This document shows, piece by piece, positions 7,791 to 16,741 of a DNA stretch of 32,931 nucleotides. The stretch spans positions 1-32,931 of the forward strand of contig DASXXM010000569.1 in assembly GCA_036503065.1 (NCBI GenBank), read 5' to 3'. The stretch comes from DATEPR01 sp036503065 (GTDB taxonomy: Bacteria; Actinomycetota; Actinomycetes; Mycobacteriales; Pseudonocardiaceae). A program made the position numbers and the translations under genes. The notes beneath the pieces are model-generated. The model searched no databases, was not told where the DNA came from, and was given only the letters and a program-made list of their open reading frames with translations. How positions within the stretch are numbered: the first letter of the stretch is position 1; the number at the start of each line of letters is the position of its first letter.

Positions 7791-8921
7791 GCTTCTCGTG
7801 GGCGGCATGCCCGTCGGATGAGTCCGCCGTCGGGCTCCGGTACCGGGAATGGTGCCCACCAGTGCGGTGACCCATGCGGCGCGCGGGTCGGAGTCGACCA
7901 GCAGCGCCTTGGCCAACAATGTCAGCGGGACGGCCAGAATCGCGCCGAGCGGACCGAGTATCCAGCTCCAGAACACCAGCGACACGAACGTCGCGGTCGT
8001 CGAAAGGCCGACCGCGTTGCCGACGAACCTCGGCTGGATCAGCGACTGCACCACGAAGTTCAACACGCTGTAGAGGACGATGACGGCCAGTCCCACCCGC
8101 CAGCCGCCCTGCAACGTCCCGAGTACGGCCGGCGGCAGCAGGCCCAACACGAAGCCGATGTTGGGAATGTAGTTCGTCATGAACGCCAGCACACCCCAGA
8201 GCGCCGGCAGCGACACGCCCAGCGCGGCAAGTCCGATCGTGTCGAGCACGGCCACGATCAACCCGAAGACCGTGGTGACCAGCATGTAGCGGCGGGTGCC
8301 GCGCACGAACGCCCGCAGCGCGCCGCCGAGTTCCGGCCGGCCCGCGGCCAGGCCGGCCCGCCGGACATCCACCGTGGCGGCGTCCACGCTGAGGAACAGC
8401 AGCAGCGACAGGAGGAACACCACGCTGGTGCCGATGCCCGCGATCGAGCCGAGCAGTGTGCCGAGGTACCGGACGATGTGCCGCGGATCCACGCCGCTCG
8501 CCACGGCGCGCACCTGGTCCGGGGTGACGCCCCAGCGCCGAAGCTGAGCGGTCGCCTGCGCGATCATGCCGTCGGCCCGATCGGCGTAGTGCGACACCAG
8601 CGTGGCCAACTGTGCGACGGACACGACGAGGATGCCGACCAGCGACGCGATCACCGCGTACACCAGCACGACGAGCAGCGTCGTCGCGAGCCAGGACGGC
8701 ACGTGGTGCCGGCGTAACCAGTGTGGGATCGGATTGATCACGATCACGATCACCATCGCCAGGAACAGCGGGCCGATCAGCCATGCCGCGGCCGAACATC
8801 CCGCCATCACCACGACCGTCGCCGCCGTGCCGCCGAGTAGGACGAGCCCCCGGGGCAGCCGCCGTTCGCGCGCCGAGGGTGTGTCGTTGCCCATTGTGGA
8901 CGATCGCCGCAGCTCCCTCAT
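7785..8921 (-). CDS. AI-2E family transporter
   Basis: A cytoplasmic membrane protein of 378 aa in the AI-2E/PerM-like exporter family, named after a proposed autoinducer-2 exporter; some members are Na+/H+ antiporters, so substrate is open. Start ATG 8921 overlaps the stop of the upstream DUF6069 gene as ATGA; the frame continues further upstream but only as a shadow of that gene. The family layout is seen: two helix pairs at the N-terminus (about 27-60 and 70-100), a soluble segment, then helices with the hallmark 'NYIPNIGFVLGLLPP' and the following 'QSLIQPRFVGNAVGLSTTAT' region. The gene ends in a 6-base overlap with the convergent RDD gene, so no separate terminator exists. Confidence 0.92.
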   Translation of the reverse strand: MRELRRSSTMGNDTPSARERRLPRGLVLLGGTAATVVVMAGCSAAAWLIGPLFLAMVIVIVINPIPHWLRRHHVPSWLATTLLVVLVYAVIASLVGILVVSVAQLATLVSHYADRADGMIAQATAQLRRWGVTPDQVRAVASGVDPRHIVRYLGTLLGSIAGIGTSVVFLLSLLLFLSVDAATVDVRRAGLAAGRPELGGALRAFVRGTRRYMLVTTVFGLIVAVLDTIGLAALGVSLPALWGVLAFMTNYIPNIGFVLGLLPPAVLGTLQGGWRVGLAVIVLYSVLNFVVQSLIQPRFVGNAVGLSTTATFVSLVFWSWILGPLGAILAVPLTLLAKALLVDSDPRAAWVTALVGTIPGTGARRRTHPTGMPPTRSS

Positions 8922-9373
8922 GCGTCGAGCCGGGGTGTGCTCACGGTGCGCGCGACGCCGTTCACCAGTGCCGTGATCACCAGGCCGACCACCAGGTTCA
9001 GCGCCGCGGTGGCGATGCGGTCGTGCGGGTCGGCGATCAGTGTCAACGGAACCACCGCGGCGATCAGCGTGAGCAGCAGCATGATCCACGCGAAGAACCG
9101 GGTCGGCCGCGGCGTGGCCAGCAGCAGTACGTGCGCCATGCCGGTCGCGACCAGCGCGCCTGCGGCCGACAGCAGCGCGTACGTCGCCGTGTTGGCGTTG
9201 CCCCAGACGCCGTCGCCCTGGGGAGCCAGTATCGCCACGCCGACCAGTCCACGGGCGATGAGGATGCCGACGATCGCGACGAGCCCGGCGACGATCGCGA
9301 CCACGCCGCCACCGGACCACAGTCTCCGGACGTTGATCGCTCGGTCGTTCGGGTGTTCCGTGGAACCGGTCAT
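8918..9373 (-). CDS. DUF6069 family four-helix membrane protein
   Basis: A membrane protein of 151 aa that matches my recollection of DUF6069: short polar N-terminus, then four helices (about 22-45, 64-86, 93-113 and 122-143). It has the 'LAPQGDGVWGNANTATYALL' loop after helix 1 and 'TPRPTRFFAWI' before helix 3. Function is unknown. ATG 9373 is preferred over GTG 9379 because GGGAG lies 5 bases before the ATG, while it abuts the GTG. The gene is the first of a two-gene unit with the AI-2E transporter, joined by an ATGA overlap. A pair of abutting palindromes lies about 100 bases upstream. Confidence 0.72.
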   Translation of the reverse strand: MTGSTEHPNDRAINVRRLWSGGGVVAIVAGLVAIVGILIARGLVGVAILAPQGDGVWGNANTATYALLSAAGALVATGMAHVLLLATPRPTRFFAWIMLLLTLIAAVVPLTLIADPHDRIATAALNLVVGLVITALVNGVARTVSTPRLDA

Positions 9374-9886
9374 GCCCACTCCCTTCCGCGATCGGCCGTG
9401 CCAGTCTTCGCGGGCGAGGTCCGGCCTGCCTCACCACCGGTGGATGAAAGCCTCCTGTCTGAAGTAGACTGTCCTGGGGACACCGGCCATGGCCGGGACG
9501 GATTGGGGGCGATCCGGCCCGGCCACAGCCGGCGAATCAGTCGAGTGAACGCGTCCCCGACGGACCATCGTTCCCGGCCTGATCCAGTTATGGTGAATTT
9601 TCATGTGTGGATAGGGGCATCACCTCCGGAACTCGCACCGGCCGCGGGGGACCGGACGGCCGCCTGTTGGGCGCAGGATGAAGGGATCGCAAGCCTCTGT
9701 TTGACATGCGAGACGGTTGCCCGGGCTTCGCCGCCGATTGCCGTGATTGTGGCGGCTCGTGCCCGATGTGATACAAATACCGAAGTTGTGCCACAGAGAT
9801 CAAGCTCGGTAGTCCACTGAGCCCACAGTCGTTCGTGGAATATCACCCGGATGGTCGAGCCAGCACTCACCCGAGTGTCGGCCGGA
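9374..9886. other. 513-base non-coding gap between a regulator gene and a membrane protein operon
   Basis: I find no convincing gene here. A minus-strand ORF at 9601-9870 has poor codon bias and no features. The part nearest 9374 should hold the promoter of the DUF6069/AI-2E unit and includes two abutting palindromes at 9470-9496. The part nearest 9887 holds a weak hairpin (CACTC/GAGTG arms at 9864-9877) that could end the LuxR gene. The GC content is lower in the middle. Confidence 0.5.
9470..9496. promoter_or_regulatory. two abutting palindromes, possible operator
   Basis: TGTCC-TGG-GGACA at 9470-9482 is followed at once by the 14-base perfect palindrome CCGGCCATGGCCGG at 9483-9496. They lie 97-123 bases upstream of the DUF6069 start codon in an otherwise empty gap. 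A regulator binding site is the simplest reading, but this is not proven and short palindromes arise by chance in GC-rich DNA. Confidence 0.35.
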
Positions 9887-12352
9887 CTACAACAGGCCTA
9901 TTTCCCGGGCCCGCCGTATGGCATCGTTGCGGCGTGCTGCCGATAGTTTGCGCAACACTCCGCGAATATGGGTCTTTACCGTGTTGACCGACACGAACAT
10001 CGCCTGTGCGATCTCTTCGGTGGAGAGCAGTGCCGCCAGATGGTGGAGTACCTCGCGCTCCCGATTGGTGAGCGGTTCGACGAGCGTCGGGGTCGATCGT
10101 TCGTCGTCATTCGGTATCCCGGTGGCATCGGGACCCAGCCAGCCGTGGCGACGGGTCAATTCGGGGTTCTGCCGGATCAGCCGACGCAACCGCAGTGGCG
10201 CCTGGACGATCGGGCGGCGCAGGTTCTCCGGTGCCGCGAGCGTCAGTGCCCGGTCCAGCGATCTGGTGGCGAGTTCGGAACGGCCCAGATCCAGCTGTTC
10301 GGCCGCGGTACGCAGCCAGCTGTCGACACGTCCGGCCAGCGTCGGCATCGACCGTTGCGCGACGGTCAGGTCGGCGCCGGTGCCGCCCTGGACCAGCCAC
10401 GGTGGCCGTGGCAGGTCGGGTGAGGTCGACGCAGACGACGGGCCCAGGCCGGGACCACGCCGATCCCGGACGGCGTCCAGCACGGCCACGGCGAGCGGAT
10501 CGTCGCGCGCGTTGACGGAGCGTACGTGTCTTCGTGCCGCGTCGACGTCCCAGCGCTCGGTGTGGATCCAGGCGAACGCCGCGTCGATGACGGCCGGTCG
10601 GTCCTTGTCGGCCAGCCCGAGTTGGTCGGCGAGCCGACTTGCCGAGCAGGCCGACCGGGAGGCTCGGCGCAGCCGGCCGTGAATCGCGTTGAGCAGGGCG
10701 ATCTCGCCCATGATCTGGATCCGCAAGTGGTTCAGGCCTGCTGCCTCCGCGGCCCGCAGTGCCTCGGTGAGCGAGTCCTCGGAACCGGTGAGCTGACCGG
10801 ACCAGAGCAGCATCGCTCCCTTGGCGGTCAGCACGGTCGCGAGCAGGTCCGGCGGCACCGGTCGGCCGGCATCGGCCAGCTTGGTGGACAGTCCGGCCGC
10901 GGTTGCCGCCGCCGTGACGGTTCGGTCGACCTCAAGGCCGGCCGATGCCACGACGGCGTGCAACGTCGCGATGGCAAGACAGATGGCCAGCGAGCCGCCC
11001 GCGTCCCGGGCGTTCGCCCTGGACAGGTGATAGGCGCCGGCCCGTTCCTGGTTCGCCGCGAGGGCCAGGGCCGCCCGGACGACCGACGGCGCCGCGCCGT
11101 CCGTCTCGACCGGCATGCGCTCGAACACCTCACCCAGCCGAGCCCTGTCGTTGCCGACCATGAGCCGACCGAACGCCAGATGTTCCACGACCAGGGATGC
11201 CGCGTGCGCCCAGTCGCCGGCGAGCGCCGCCTGGCGCGCCGCCGCGATCGGCTGTCCGTCGCCGAGCAGCAGGTGGGCCGCGTCCCGGTGCAGTTGCGGG
11301 ACACGCTCGGGCAGGTCGTGCCGGATCCGTGTCCGGAGCATCTCGCGAAACAGCGGGTGATAGCGATATCGGCCGGTGTCGGACTCGGTGACGAATGCCT
11401 GGGCGTTGGCGAGGGACCGCAGCACCTGTGCGGAGTCGCCGCGTCCGGACAGGGCAGCGGCCAGTTCCGGGGACAGCTCGTCGGCCACGCTGCTGGTCAG
11501 CAGGAACTCGCGCAGGTCGGCCGGCTGGTGGTCGAGCACCTCGGCGATGAAGTACTCGGCGATGTCGGGTCGCTCGCCACCGAAGCCGCGCACGATCCGC
11601 TCGGCGTCGGCGGCCGACTTGCCATGTAGTGCCATGGCGGCCAGCCGTAGGCCCGCGGCCCAGCCCTCGGTCCGCTCGGTGAGCAGTCGGACGCCTGCGG
11701 CCGGCAGGGCCACGCCGTGCGCGGCCAGCAACGCACCGGCTTCCGACGTCGTGAATGCGAGATCCGCGGGCCCGATCTCGGTGACCCAGCCGGCGAGCCG
11801 GTATCGGTGCAGCGGCAACGCGGGTGCGCCGCGACCGAGCGCGAGCACGCGCAACTGTGGGCCGGCGTGCCGGATCAGGAAGTCGAGTCCGTCCGCCACA
11901 TCGCCGGGGCCGATCAGTTCGGTGTTGTCCAGCACGAGTACCGACGGCTCGGCTCGGGCGGTCAGGGTCTCGCACAGTCTGGCCACGCAGTCGCTGTCCA
12001 GCGATTCCGGCGGATCCGGTCGGTGGCCGGCCCTGGCTTCGGCGTCGCCGAGCGTCAGGCAGGCGACGAGGTATGTCCAGAACACCTCCGGCCGTTCGTC
12101 ACCGGCTTCCAGGCTCAGCCAGGAAACGCGGCCGGGCGCGGCCTCGGTCCACGTACGCACCAGTGCGGTCTTGCCCATGCCGGCCGGGCCATTGACGATG
12201 GTCAGCGGCCCATCGGTGCTTTTGTCGAGCAGGTCGAACAGTCGCCGGCGGACGGTCAACCTGGATCGGATCGCGGTCGACCGCAGTTTCGCATTCAGTA
12301 GGGGATCACGATTATCTGTCGCCTCGCACGGGGTGACAGTCTCCACATGCAT
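9887..12352 (-). CDS. LuxR family ATP-dependent regulator, MalT/LAL type
   Basis: A large transcription regulator of 821 aa with ATP-controlled activity. The N-terminal NTPase has Walker A 'GPAGMGKT' at 55-62 and a Walker B-like 'VLVLDN' near 138-143. A long helical middle of repeat character (about 350-700), as in the TPR-like sensing region of MalT, follows. The last 60 residues (about 761-821) are a LuxR helix-turn-helix, with 'LTNREREVL' and 'VNTVKTHIRGVLRKL'. The length is usual for this class. Its ligand is unknown. The start ATG 12352 has a weak ribosome site. It lies on the same strand as, and 114 bases downstream of, the P-type ATPase gene, with no clear terminator between. It may control part of the adjacent island, but this is only positional. 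Confidence 0.93.
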   Translation of the reverse strand: MHVETVTPCEATDNRDPLLNAKLRSTAIRSRLTVRRRLFDLLDKSTDGPLTIVNGPAGMGKTALVRTWTEAAPGRVSWLSLEAGDERPEVFWTYLVACLTLGDAEARAGHRPDPPESLDSDCVARLCETLTARAEPSVLVLDNTELIGPGDVADGLDFLIRHAGPQLRVLALGRGAPALPLHRYRLAGWVTEIGPADLAFTTSEAGALLAAHGVALPAAGVRLLTERTEGWAAGLRLAAMALHGKSAADAERIVRGFGGERPDIAEYFIAEVLDHQPADLREFLLTSSVADELSPELAAALSGRGDSAQVLRSLANAQAFVTESDTGRYRYHPLFREMLRTRIRHDLPERVPQLHRDAAHLLLGDGQPIAAARQAALAGDWAHAASLVVEHLAFGRLMVGNDRARLGEVFERMPVETDGAAPSVVRAALALAANQERAGAYHLSRANARDAGGSLAICLAIATLHAVVASAGLEVDRTVTAAATAAGLSTKLADAGRPVPPDLLATVLTAKGAMLLWSGQLTGSEDSLTEALRAAEAAGLNHLRIQIMGEIALLNAIHGRLRRASRSACSASRLADQLGLADKDRPAVIDAAFAWIHTERWDVDAARRHVRSVNARDDPLAVAVLDAVRDRRGPGLGPSSASTSPDLPRPPWLVQGGTGADLTVAQRSMPTLAGRVDSWLRTAAEQLDLGRSELATRSLDRALTLAAPENLRRPIVQAPLRLRRLIRQNPELTRRHGWLGPDATGIPNDDERSTPTLVEPLTNREREVLHHLAALLSTEEIAQAMFVSVNTVKTHIRGVLRKLSAARRNDAIRRAREIGLL

Positions 12353-12466
12353 CTCGATACCACCCGCCCATCATGAGGGGAGCAGTCGGGTGAGCGGCGG
12401 TCGTCGGGGACCTTCGGGAGATTGTTCACCCAACCCGTCCCGTTGTCTCACCCGGGGCGGATGACT

Positions 12467-15190
12467 TCAGATTCTATGAATGAACGACCGTCGCGCGACG
12501 AGCTTGCCGAGTTCCCATAGCGCCAACAGCGCGACCGCGGGTACGAGCGCCCATGCGAACTGCGGCAACGTGATTCGAACCGTGCCCAGCAGGTGTTGGA
12601 ACGCGTCCATCTGGGTGACGAGCACCGCGAGCACGAACTCGCCCAGCAGCACCCGGTTCATCTGCTTGCTGTCGAAGGTCGCCGTGGTCAGCACGCTCTC
12701 CGTCGCGCTGCGACACTCCACTGCCGCCACGATCAGGCACAGCGCGAACGACGTGAATGCGATGGAGTTGCCGACGGCGGCGTCGCCGAAGTGGTAGCGA
12801 CCCAACTGGATCAGCGACAACAGACCGATGGCGATGGCCGGCCCGGACAGTCCTACCGTGACCAGCACGCTCGTGGTCAGCACGGATTCACCGCGTGGCC
12901 GTGGCCGACGTGCCATCAGCCCCGGGGTGGCCCGGTCGAAGCCGAGCGCGAAACCGAAGGCGGCGCTGACGGCGAAGTGGATCCACAGTTCCTGTCCCGG
13001 GCTGAACGGTGACCCGCCCGCGATGTCGAACACGGCGGCACCGAGGAACGTCAGCACGAACACCACCAGCAGGATCAATACGAACCTGATGTACTTACTA
13101 AGATTATCGTAAATCTTTCGGCCCTGCTCGATCGCGAAGACGATCGTGGCGAAGTTGTCGTCCGACAGCACCATCCGGCCGGCCTTCTTGGCCACCTCGG
13201 TGCCGCTGCCCATCGCGATCCCGATGTCGGCGGCCTTGATGGCCGGCGCGTCGTTGACGCCGTCACCCGTCATCGCGACGACATCGCCCTTGCGTTTCAG
13301 CGTGTCGGCGAGCAACACCTTGTGTTCCGGGGCGACCCGGCCGACGACGCCGATGTCGTCGATGCGGGCCAGGCGTTCTGTGTCCGACAGTGCCGCGAAG
13401 TCGGCGCCCAGTATGGCTTCCCCGTCGATGCCGACCTGCCCGGCGATGGCGGCGCCGGTGATCACGTCGTCCCCGGTCACCATCCGGACCCGGATGTGCG
13501 CCGCCTTGGCCGCGGCAACGGCCGCGCCGGACTCCGCACGCGGCGGATCGACCATCGCGACCAGACTGGTGACTTGCAGACCGATCACGTGGTGCAGCAG
13601 ACCGCAGGCCGGGTCGAATGTCGCCGGGTCCAGGTCACGGACCGCGGCCACCATCACCCGGTGACCGTCGCGCTCCATCCGTTCGACCTCCGCGTCCGCC
13701 TGACCGGCGAGACGGGTGTCCCACGGAATGGACCGGCCACCGGACAACGCCGTTGCGGCAAGGAACAGCACGGCGGGTGCGGCGCCCTTCACGAAACAGC
13801 GCACCACCGGCCGTCCGGTCGCGTCGGTGGTGGCGTGGAAGGTGGCCATCAGCTTGTAGGCCGGGTCGAACGGCAGCGTCGCCAGCCGAGGCAGCTGGTC
13901 GCGGGTGGCGTCGACATCCAGGCCGGCCTTGTGGCCCAGCACCAGCAGGGCGCCCTCGGTGGGGTCGCCGACGACCGTGCCGTGTGTCAGCTTCGCGTCA
14001 TTGGCCACGACAAAGGGCAGGATCGCGTCCTCGATGCCGGCCGACGAGCCTGCGACGCGCTGGATGGTGCCGTCCAGGCCGTAACCGGTACCGGTGACCG
14101 TGTATCGGTTGCCGGGGTCCACCACCTCGACCACGGTCATCTGGTTCATCGTCAGCGTACCGGTCTTGTCCGAGTTGATCGCCGACGTGAAGCCCAGCGT
14201 CTCCACGGACGGCAGGTCCTTCACGATCGCGTTCCGCTTGGCCAGGTCGACGCCACCCATGGACAGGATCGTCTGGTTCACCGTGGGCAGCGCCTCCGGA
14301 ATCGCCGCGATGGCAAGGGAGACCGCGCCGATGAACAGCGAGTCCCATGCCTCGCCCCGGCTGCGGCCCATGACGAACATCACGACCATGGTCAGCCCGG
14401 CCGCCGCCGCGATCCACAGCGTCAGCCGGTTGAGCTGTCGGGTTGCCGGTGACTGCTCGGTGGCCGTCGTGGACAGCATCCCGGAGATCCGGCCCAGCTC
14501 CGTGCGGGCACCGGTCGCCGTCACGATCAGCACACCGCTGCCGTGGGTGACCGGGGTGTTCATGAACGCCATGTTCGTCTGGTCGCCCGGACCGAGCCGC
14601 GCGTCGGGCAGCGTGGCCACGTCCTTGACCGCGGGTGTGCTCTCCCCGGTCAGCGCCGATTCGTCGATCTGCAGGGCGCTCGCCGCGATGAGCCGACCGT
14701 CCGCCGGCACCTGGTCCCCGGCGGCGAGCAGCACCACGTCGCCCACGACCAGCCGGGTGGCCGTGATCGCGCCGTCGACCCGGTCCCGGCGCACTCGGGC
14801 GGTGGTCTCCACCATCGATTTCAGCGCGTTCATCGCGCTTTCGGCCTTGCCATCCTGCCGCAGGCCCACCACCGCGTTCACGACGGTCAGCACCAATAGC
14901 AGCGCCGCCGTGCCCCACTGCCCGACCAGCGCCGACACGACGGCGGCGGCGACCAGGATGACCTGCATATAGCTGCGGTACTGGTCGGCGAACCGCCGCC
15001 AGCCCGGCCGCGACGCCTCTGCCGGCAGCGTGTTCGGACCGTCCGCGGCGAGCAGTTCATCCGCGCGGAACTCCGGCAGTCCCACCGCCGGATCGACCCC
15101 GAGTTCGGCGGCGACCAGTTCGATCGGGCGCGCGTACCAGGCTTCGACCGGGGCCGTGCGACCCGCGGACGGTTCGATGTGCGTGACCAC
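12467..15190 (-). CDS. P2-like cation-transporting P-type ATPase, atypical ion site
   Basis: An ATP-driven ion pump of 907 aa in the cytoplasmic membrane. It has an N-terminal cation-ATPase domain, the actuator motif TGES (181-184), the helix-4 motif PEALP (298-302), the phosphorylation site D341 in 'NSDKTGTLT', a KGA nucleotide motif, 'VTGD' and the hinge 'TGDGVNDAPAIKAADIG'. The start is GTG 15190 because GGAGG lies 7 bases before it; the open frame goes on to 15220 but lacks a site. Compared with Ca2+ pumps, helix 4 keeps its Glu, but the helix-5 Glu aligns with Phe and the helix-6 N..TD ligands read H..VS. So the ion is uncertain. It follows the ArcD-like permease gene by 26 bases and is likely co-transcribed with it. 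Confidence 0.93.
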   Translation of the reverse strand: MVTHIEPSAGRTAPVEAWYARPIELVAAELGVDPAVGLPEFRADELLAADGPNTLPAEASRPGWRRFADQYRSYMQVILVAAAVVSALVGQWGTAALLLVLTVVNAVVGLRQDGKAESAMNALKSMVETTARVRRDRVDGAITATRLVVGDVVLLAAGDQVPADGRLIAASALQIDESALTGESTPAVKDVATLPDARLGPGDQTNMAFMNTPVTHGSGVLIVTATGARTELGRISGMLSTTATEQSPATRQLNRLTLWIAAAAGLTMVVMFVMGRSRGEAWDSLFIGAVSLAIAAIPEALPTVNQTILSMGGVDLAKRNAIVKDLPSVETLGFTSAINSDKTGTLTMNQMTVVEVVDPGNRYTVTGTGYGLDGTIQRVAGSSAGIEDAILPFVVANDAKLTHGTVVGDPTEGALLVLGHKAGLDVDATRDQLPRLATLPFDPAYKLMATFHATTDATGRPVVRCFVKGAAPAVLFLAATALSGGRSIPWDTRLAGQADAEVERMERDGHRVMVAAVRDLDPATFDPACGLLHHVIGLQVTSLVAMVDPPRAESGAAVAAAKAAHIRVRMVTGDDVITGAAIAGQVGIDGEAILGADFAALSDTERLARIDDIGVVGRVAPEHKVLLADTLKRKGDVVAMTGDGVNDAPAIKAADIGIAMGSGTEVAKKAGRMVLSDDNFATIVFAIEQGRKIYDNLSKYIRFVLILLVVFVLTFLGAAVFDIAGGSPFSPGQELWIHFAVSAAFGFALGFDRATPGLMARRPRPRGESVLTTSVLVTVGLSGPAIAIGLLSLIQLGRYHFGDAAVGNSIAFTSFALCLIVAAVECRSATESVLTTATFDSKQMNRVLLGEFVLAVLVTQMDAFQHLLGTVRITLPQFAWALVPAVALLALWELGKLVARRSFIHRI

Positions 15191-15197
15191 GTTGGTG

Positions 15198-15202
15198 CCT
15201 CC
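15198..15202 (-). promoter_or_regulatory. ribosome binding site that decides the P-type ATPase start
   Basis: GGAGG on the minus strand, 7 bases before GTG 15190. It lies inside the longer reading frame that begins at GTG 15220, and so argues for the shorter protein. Confidence 0.75.
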
Positions 15203-15216
15203 GATCCGAGCCGACC

Positions 15217-16632
15217 TCACCGGTAGGGCGGCGTCGATGGCGGCGCCGTGAGATGGCGCCGCTGTGCCAAATAGACGGGAATGCCGAGCAGCAACGCGCC
15301 CGCGGCCATGAGGAACGGCGCCCAGTACACCCAGAACCCATGGCCGGTGTTGCGTGAGTACCAGATGAACAGAACGGAGAACACGAGTGCCACCACGGCG
15401 ACGACGAGATCACGCGCCAGGTGCGGCGTGTGGACCTTCCTGTGGTCGATCCACCGCCACTTGAGCTGTGCCAGCGCCGAGAAGCCGTACGGGATCGCCG
15501 CGGTGATGCCGGTCATCAACACCAGCGTGGTGAACACGGTCGCGCCGCCCGACCCGAGGTAGTTGACGATCACCGCGACCGACGCCAGCGCGATCGACGT
15601 GACGATCCCGAACGCGGGCACGCCGGTCCGCGACGTCTGCCGGAATCGCTGCGGGAACAGGCCGTCCACCGCGGCCGCCAGCGGCATCTCGGCACAGATC
15701 ATGGTCCAGCCGTTCAGGGCACCGAAGCCGGAGACGATCACCGCGATCGCCATCAGGTCACCGGCCACGGTGCCGCCGAACATCACGTTCGCCGCGTCCG
15801 AGAACGGCGCCGTCGACTCGGCCAACTTCGCGCTGGGCACGATGCCGAACACCGCCGTCAGCGACAGCAGGTACACCACGGCGGTGGCGATCGTGCCCAG
15901 GATGGTGGCCTTCGGGACGTTGCGGTCCGGGTCGCGCACCTTCGCCGCGGCCACGGCGGCGGTCTCCACACCGAGATAGCTGAACAGCGCGATGGCCATC
16001 CCACCGCCGATCGCGGCGATCGCGCCTTCCCCGCTGACGCTCCATGGCGTGAAGTTGGCGCGGTGGATGGCAAACAGCCCGAACGTCGACATGACGGCCA
16101 GCGCGGCGAACTTCACGATCGTGGTGACGACCTGGACCGACCCCATGTTCTTGACCCCGGACAGATTGATCACCGCCGGGATCCAGAGTCCGGCCAGCAC
16201 CAGCAGCACCGAGAAAAGCTTGTGGTGGCCCGTGTTGACGAAGTGCTCGACGTAGAGGACCCAGCCGACCGCGATCGCGGCGTTGCCGGCCCACGCGGTG
16301 ATCCAGTACGACCAGGCGTTCGCGAACCCGACGCGGTTGCCGAACCCGACCCTGGCATAGGCGTACGGCCCGCCGCCTGCGGGCAGTCGCCGGGACAGCG
16401 CGGCGAACAACACCGCGAGCGCGAGCGCGCCGAGTGTGGTCAGCGCCATCGAAACCAGGCTGATCGGCCCGTAGAACGCCAGGGACGTCGGCAGGTTGAA
16501 GATGCCGACACCGATGATGCTGCCGACGATCAACGCCATCGCGGTGACCAGACCGAACTGGGGCGCCGCACCGCGGTCGGTGGTGCCGGCGGGTTCCGGT
16601 GTTCGGCCCGCCGGGTCGATTTCGTCTGTCAT
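15217..16632 (-). CDS. arcD: APC family amino acid permease, probable arginine:ornithine antiporter
   Basis: A 471-residue integral membrane protein with about 12 helices. Helix 1 carries the APC substrate motif 'GSIIGVGIFNLP', and helix 6 region reads 'GGMAIALFSYLGVETAAV', as in the basic-amino-acid/polyamine antiporter branch. The likely role is exchange of external arginine for internal ornithine. This rests on its place beside the arginine deiminase operon, from which it diverges with 109 bases between start codons. The symbol is therefore tentative: the protein belongs to the broad APC/APA family and could carry another amino acid. The P-type ATPase follows in the same direction. Ribosome site GGTGAG is close to the ATG and weak. 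Confidence 0.85.
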   Translation of the reverse strand: MTDEIDPAGRTPEPAGTTDRGAAPQFGLVTAMALIVGSIIGVGIFNLPTSLAFYGPISLVSMALTTLGALALAVLFAALSRRLPAGGGPYAYARVGFGNRVGFANAWSYWITAWAGNAAIAVGWVLYVEHFVNTGHHKLFSVLLVLAGLWIPAVINLSGVKNMGSVQVVTTIVKFAALAVMSTFGLFAIHRANFTPWSVSGEGAIAAIGGGMAIALFSYLGVETAAVAAAKVRDPDRNVPKATILGTIATAVVYLLSLTAVFGIVPSAKLAESTAPFSDAANVMFGGTVAGDLMAIAVIVSGFGALNGWTMICAEMPLAAAVDGLFPQRFRQTSRTGVPAFGIVTSIALASVAVIVNYLGSGGATVFTTLVLMTGITAAIPYGFSALAQLKWRWIDHRKVHTPHLARDLVVAVVALVFSVLFIWYSRNTGHGFWVYWAPFLMAAGALLLGIPVYLAQRRHLTAPPSTPPYR

Positions 16633-16741
16633 GACTCACCAGTATTGGCGCGCGGCGCGGTGGCACATCATCCGCCGTGGACGATTCGAACGGTGCAGAG
16701 CCGGTGATATATAAGCACTATTGACGAAACGAGGAGGTGCC
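16633..16741. promoter_or_regulatory. divergent promoter region between arcD-like gene and arcABC
   Basis: These 109 bases must hold promoters for both directions. A TATATA at 16708-16713 in AT-rich context is a good -10 candidate for arcA; TTCGAA at 16685-16690 is 17 bases upstream of it but is a poor -35. GAGGAGG at 16731-16737 is the arcA ribosome site. I do not see a clear FNR, CRP or ArgR operator. Confidence 0.5.

Noticed and set aside
9601..9870. 89-codon minus-strand ORF in the gap before the LuxR gene
   Set aside because: Poor codon bias, no ribosome site and no features.
12406..12420. GGGGACC half-site resembling a DosR/DevR box, also GGGAC near 9477 and 31540
   Set aside because: None has a matching second half, and GGGAC is common in DNA of this composition, so I cannot support a DosR-type regulon from it.
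16633..16741. Search for FNR, CRP or ArgR operators before arcA
   Set aside because: No adequate match to TTGAT-N4-ATCAA, TGTGA-N6-TCACA or ARG boxes was seen.
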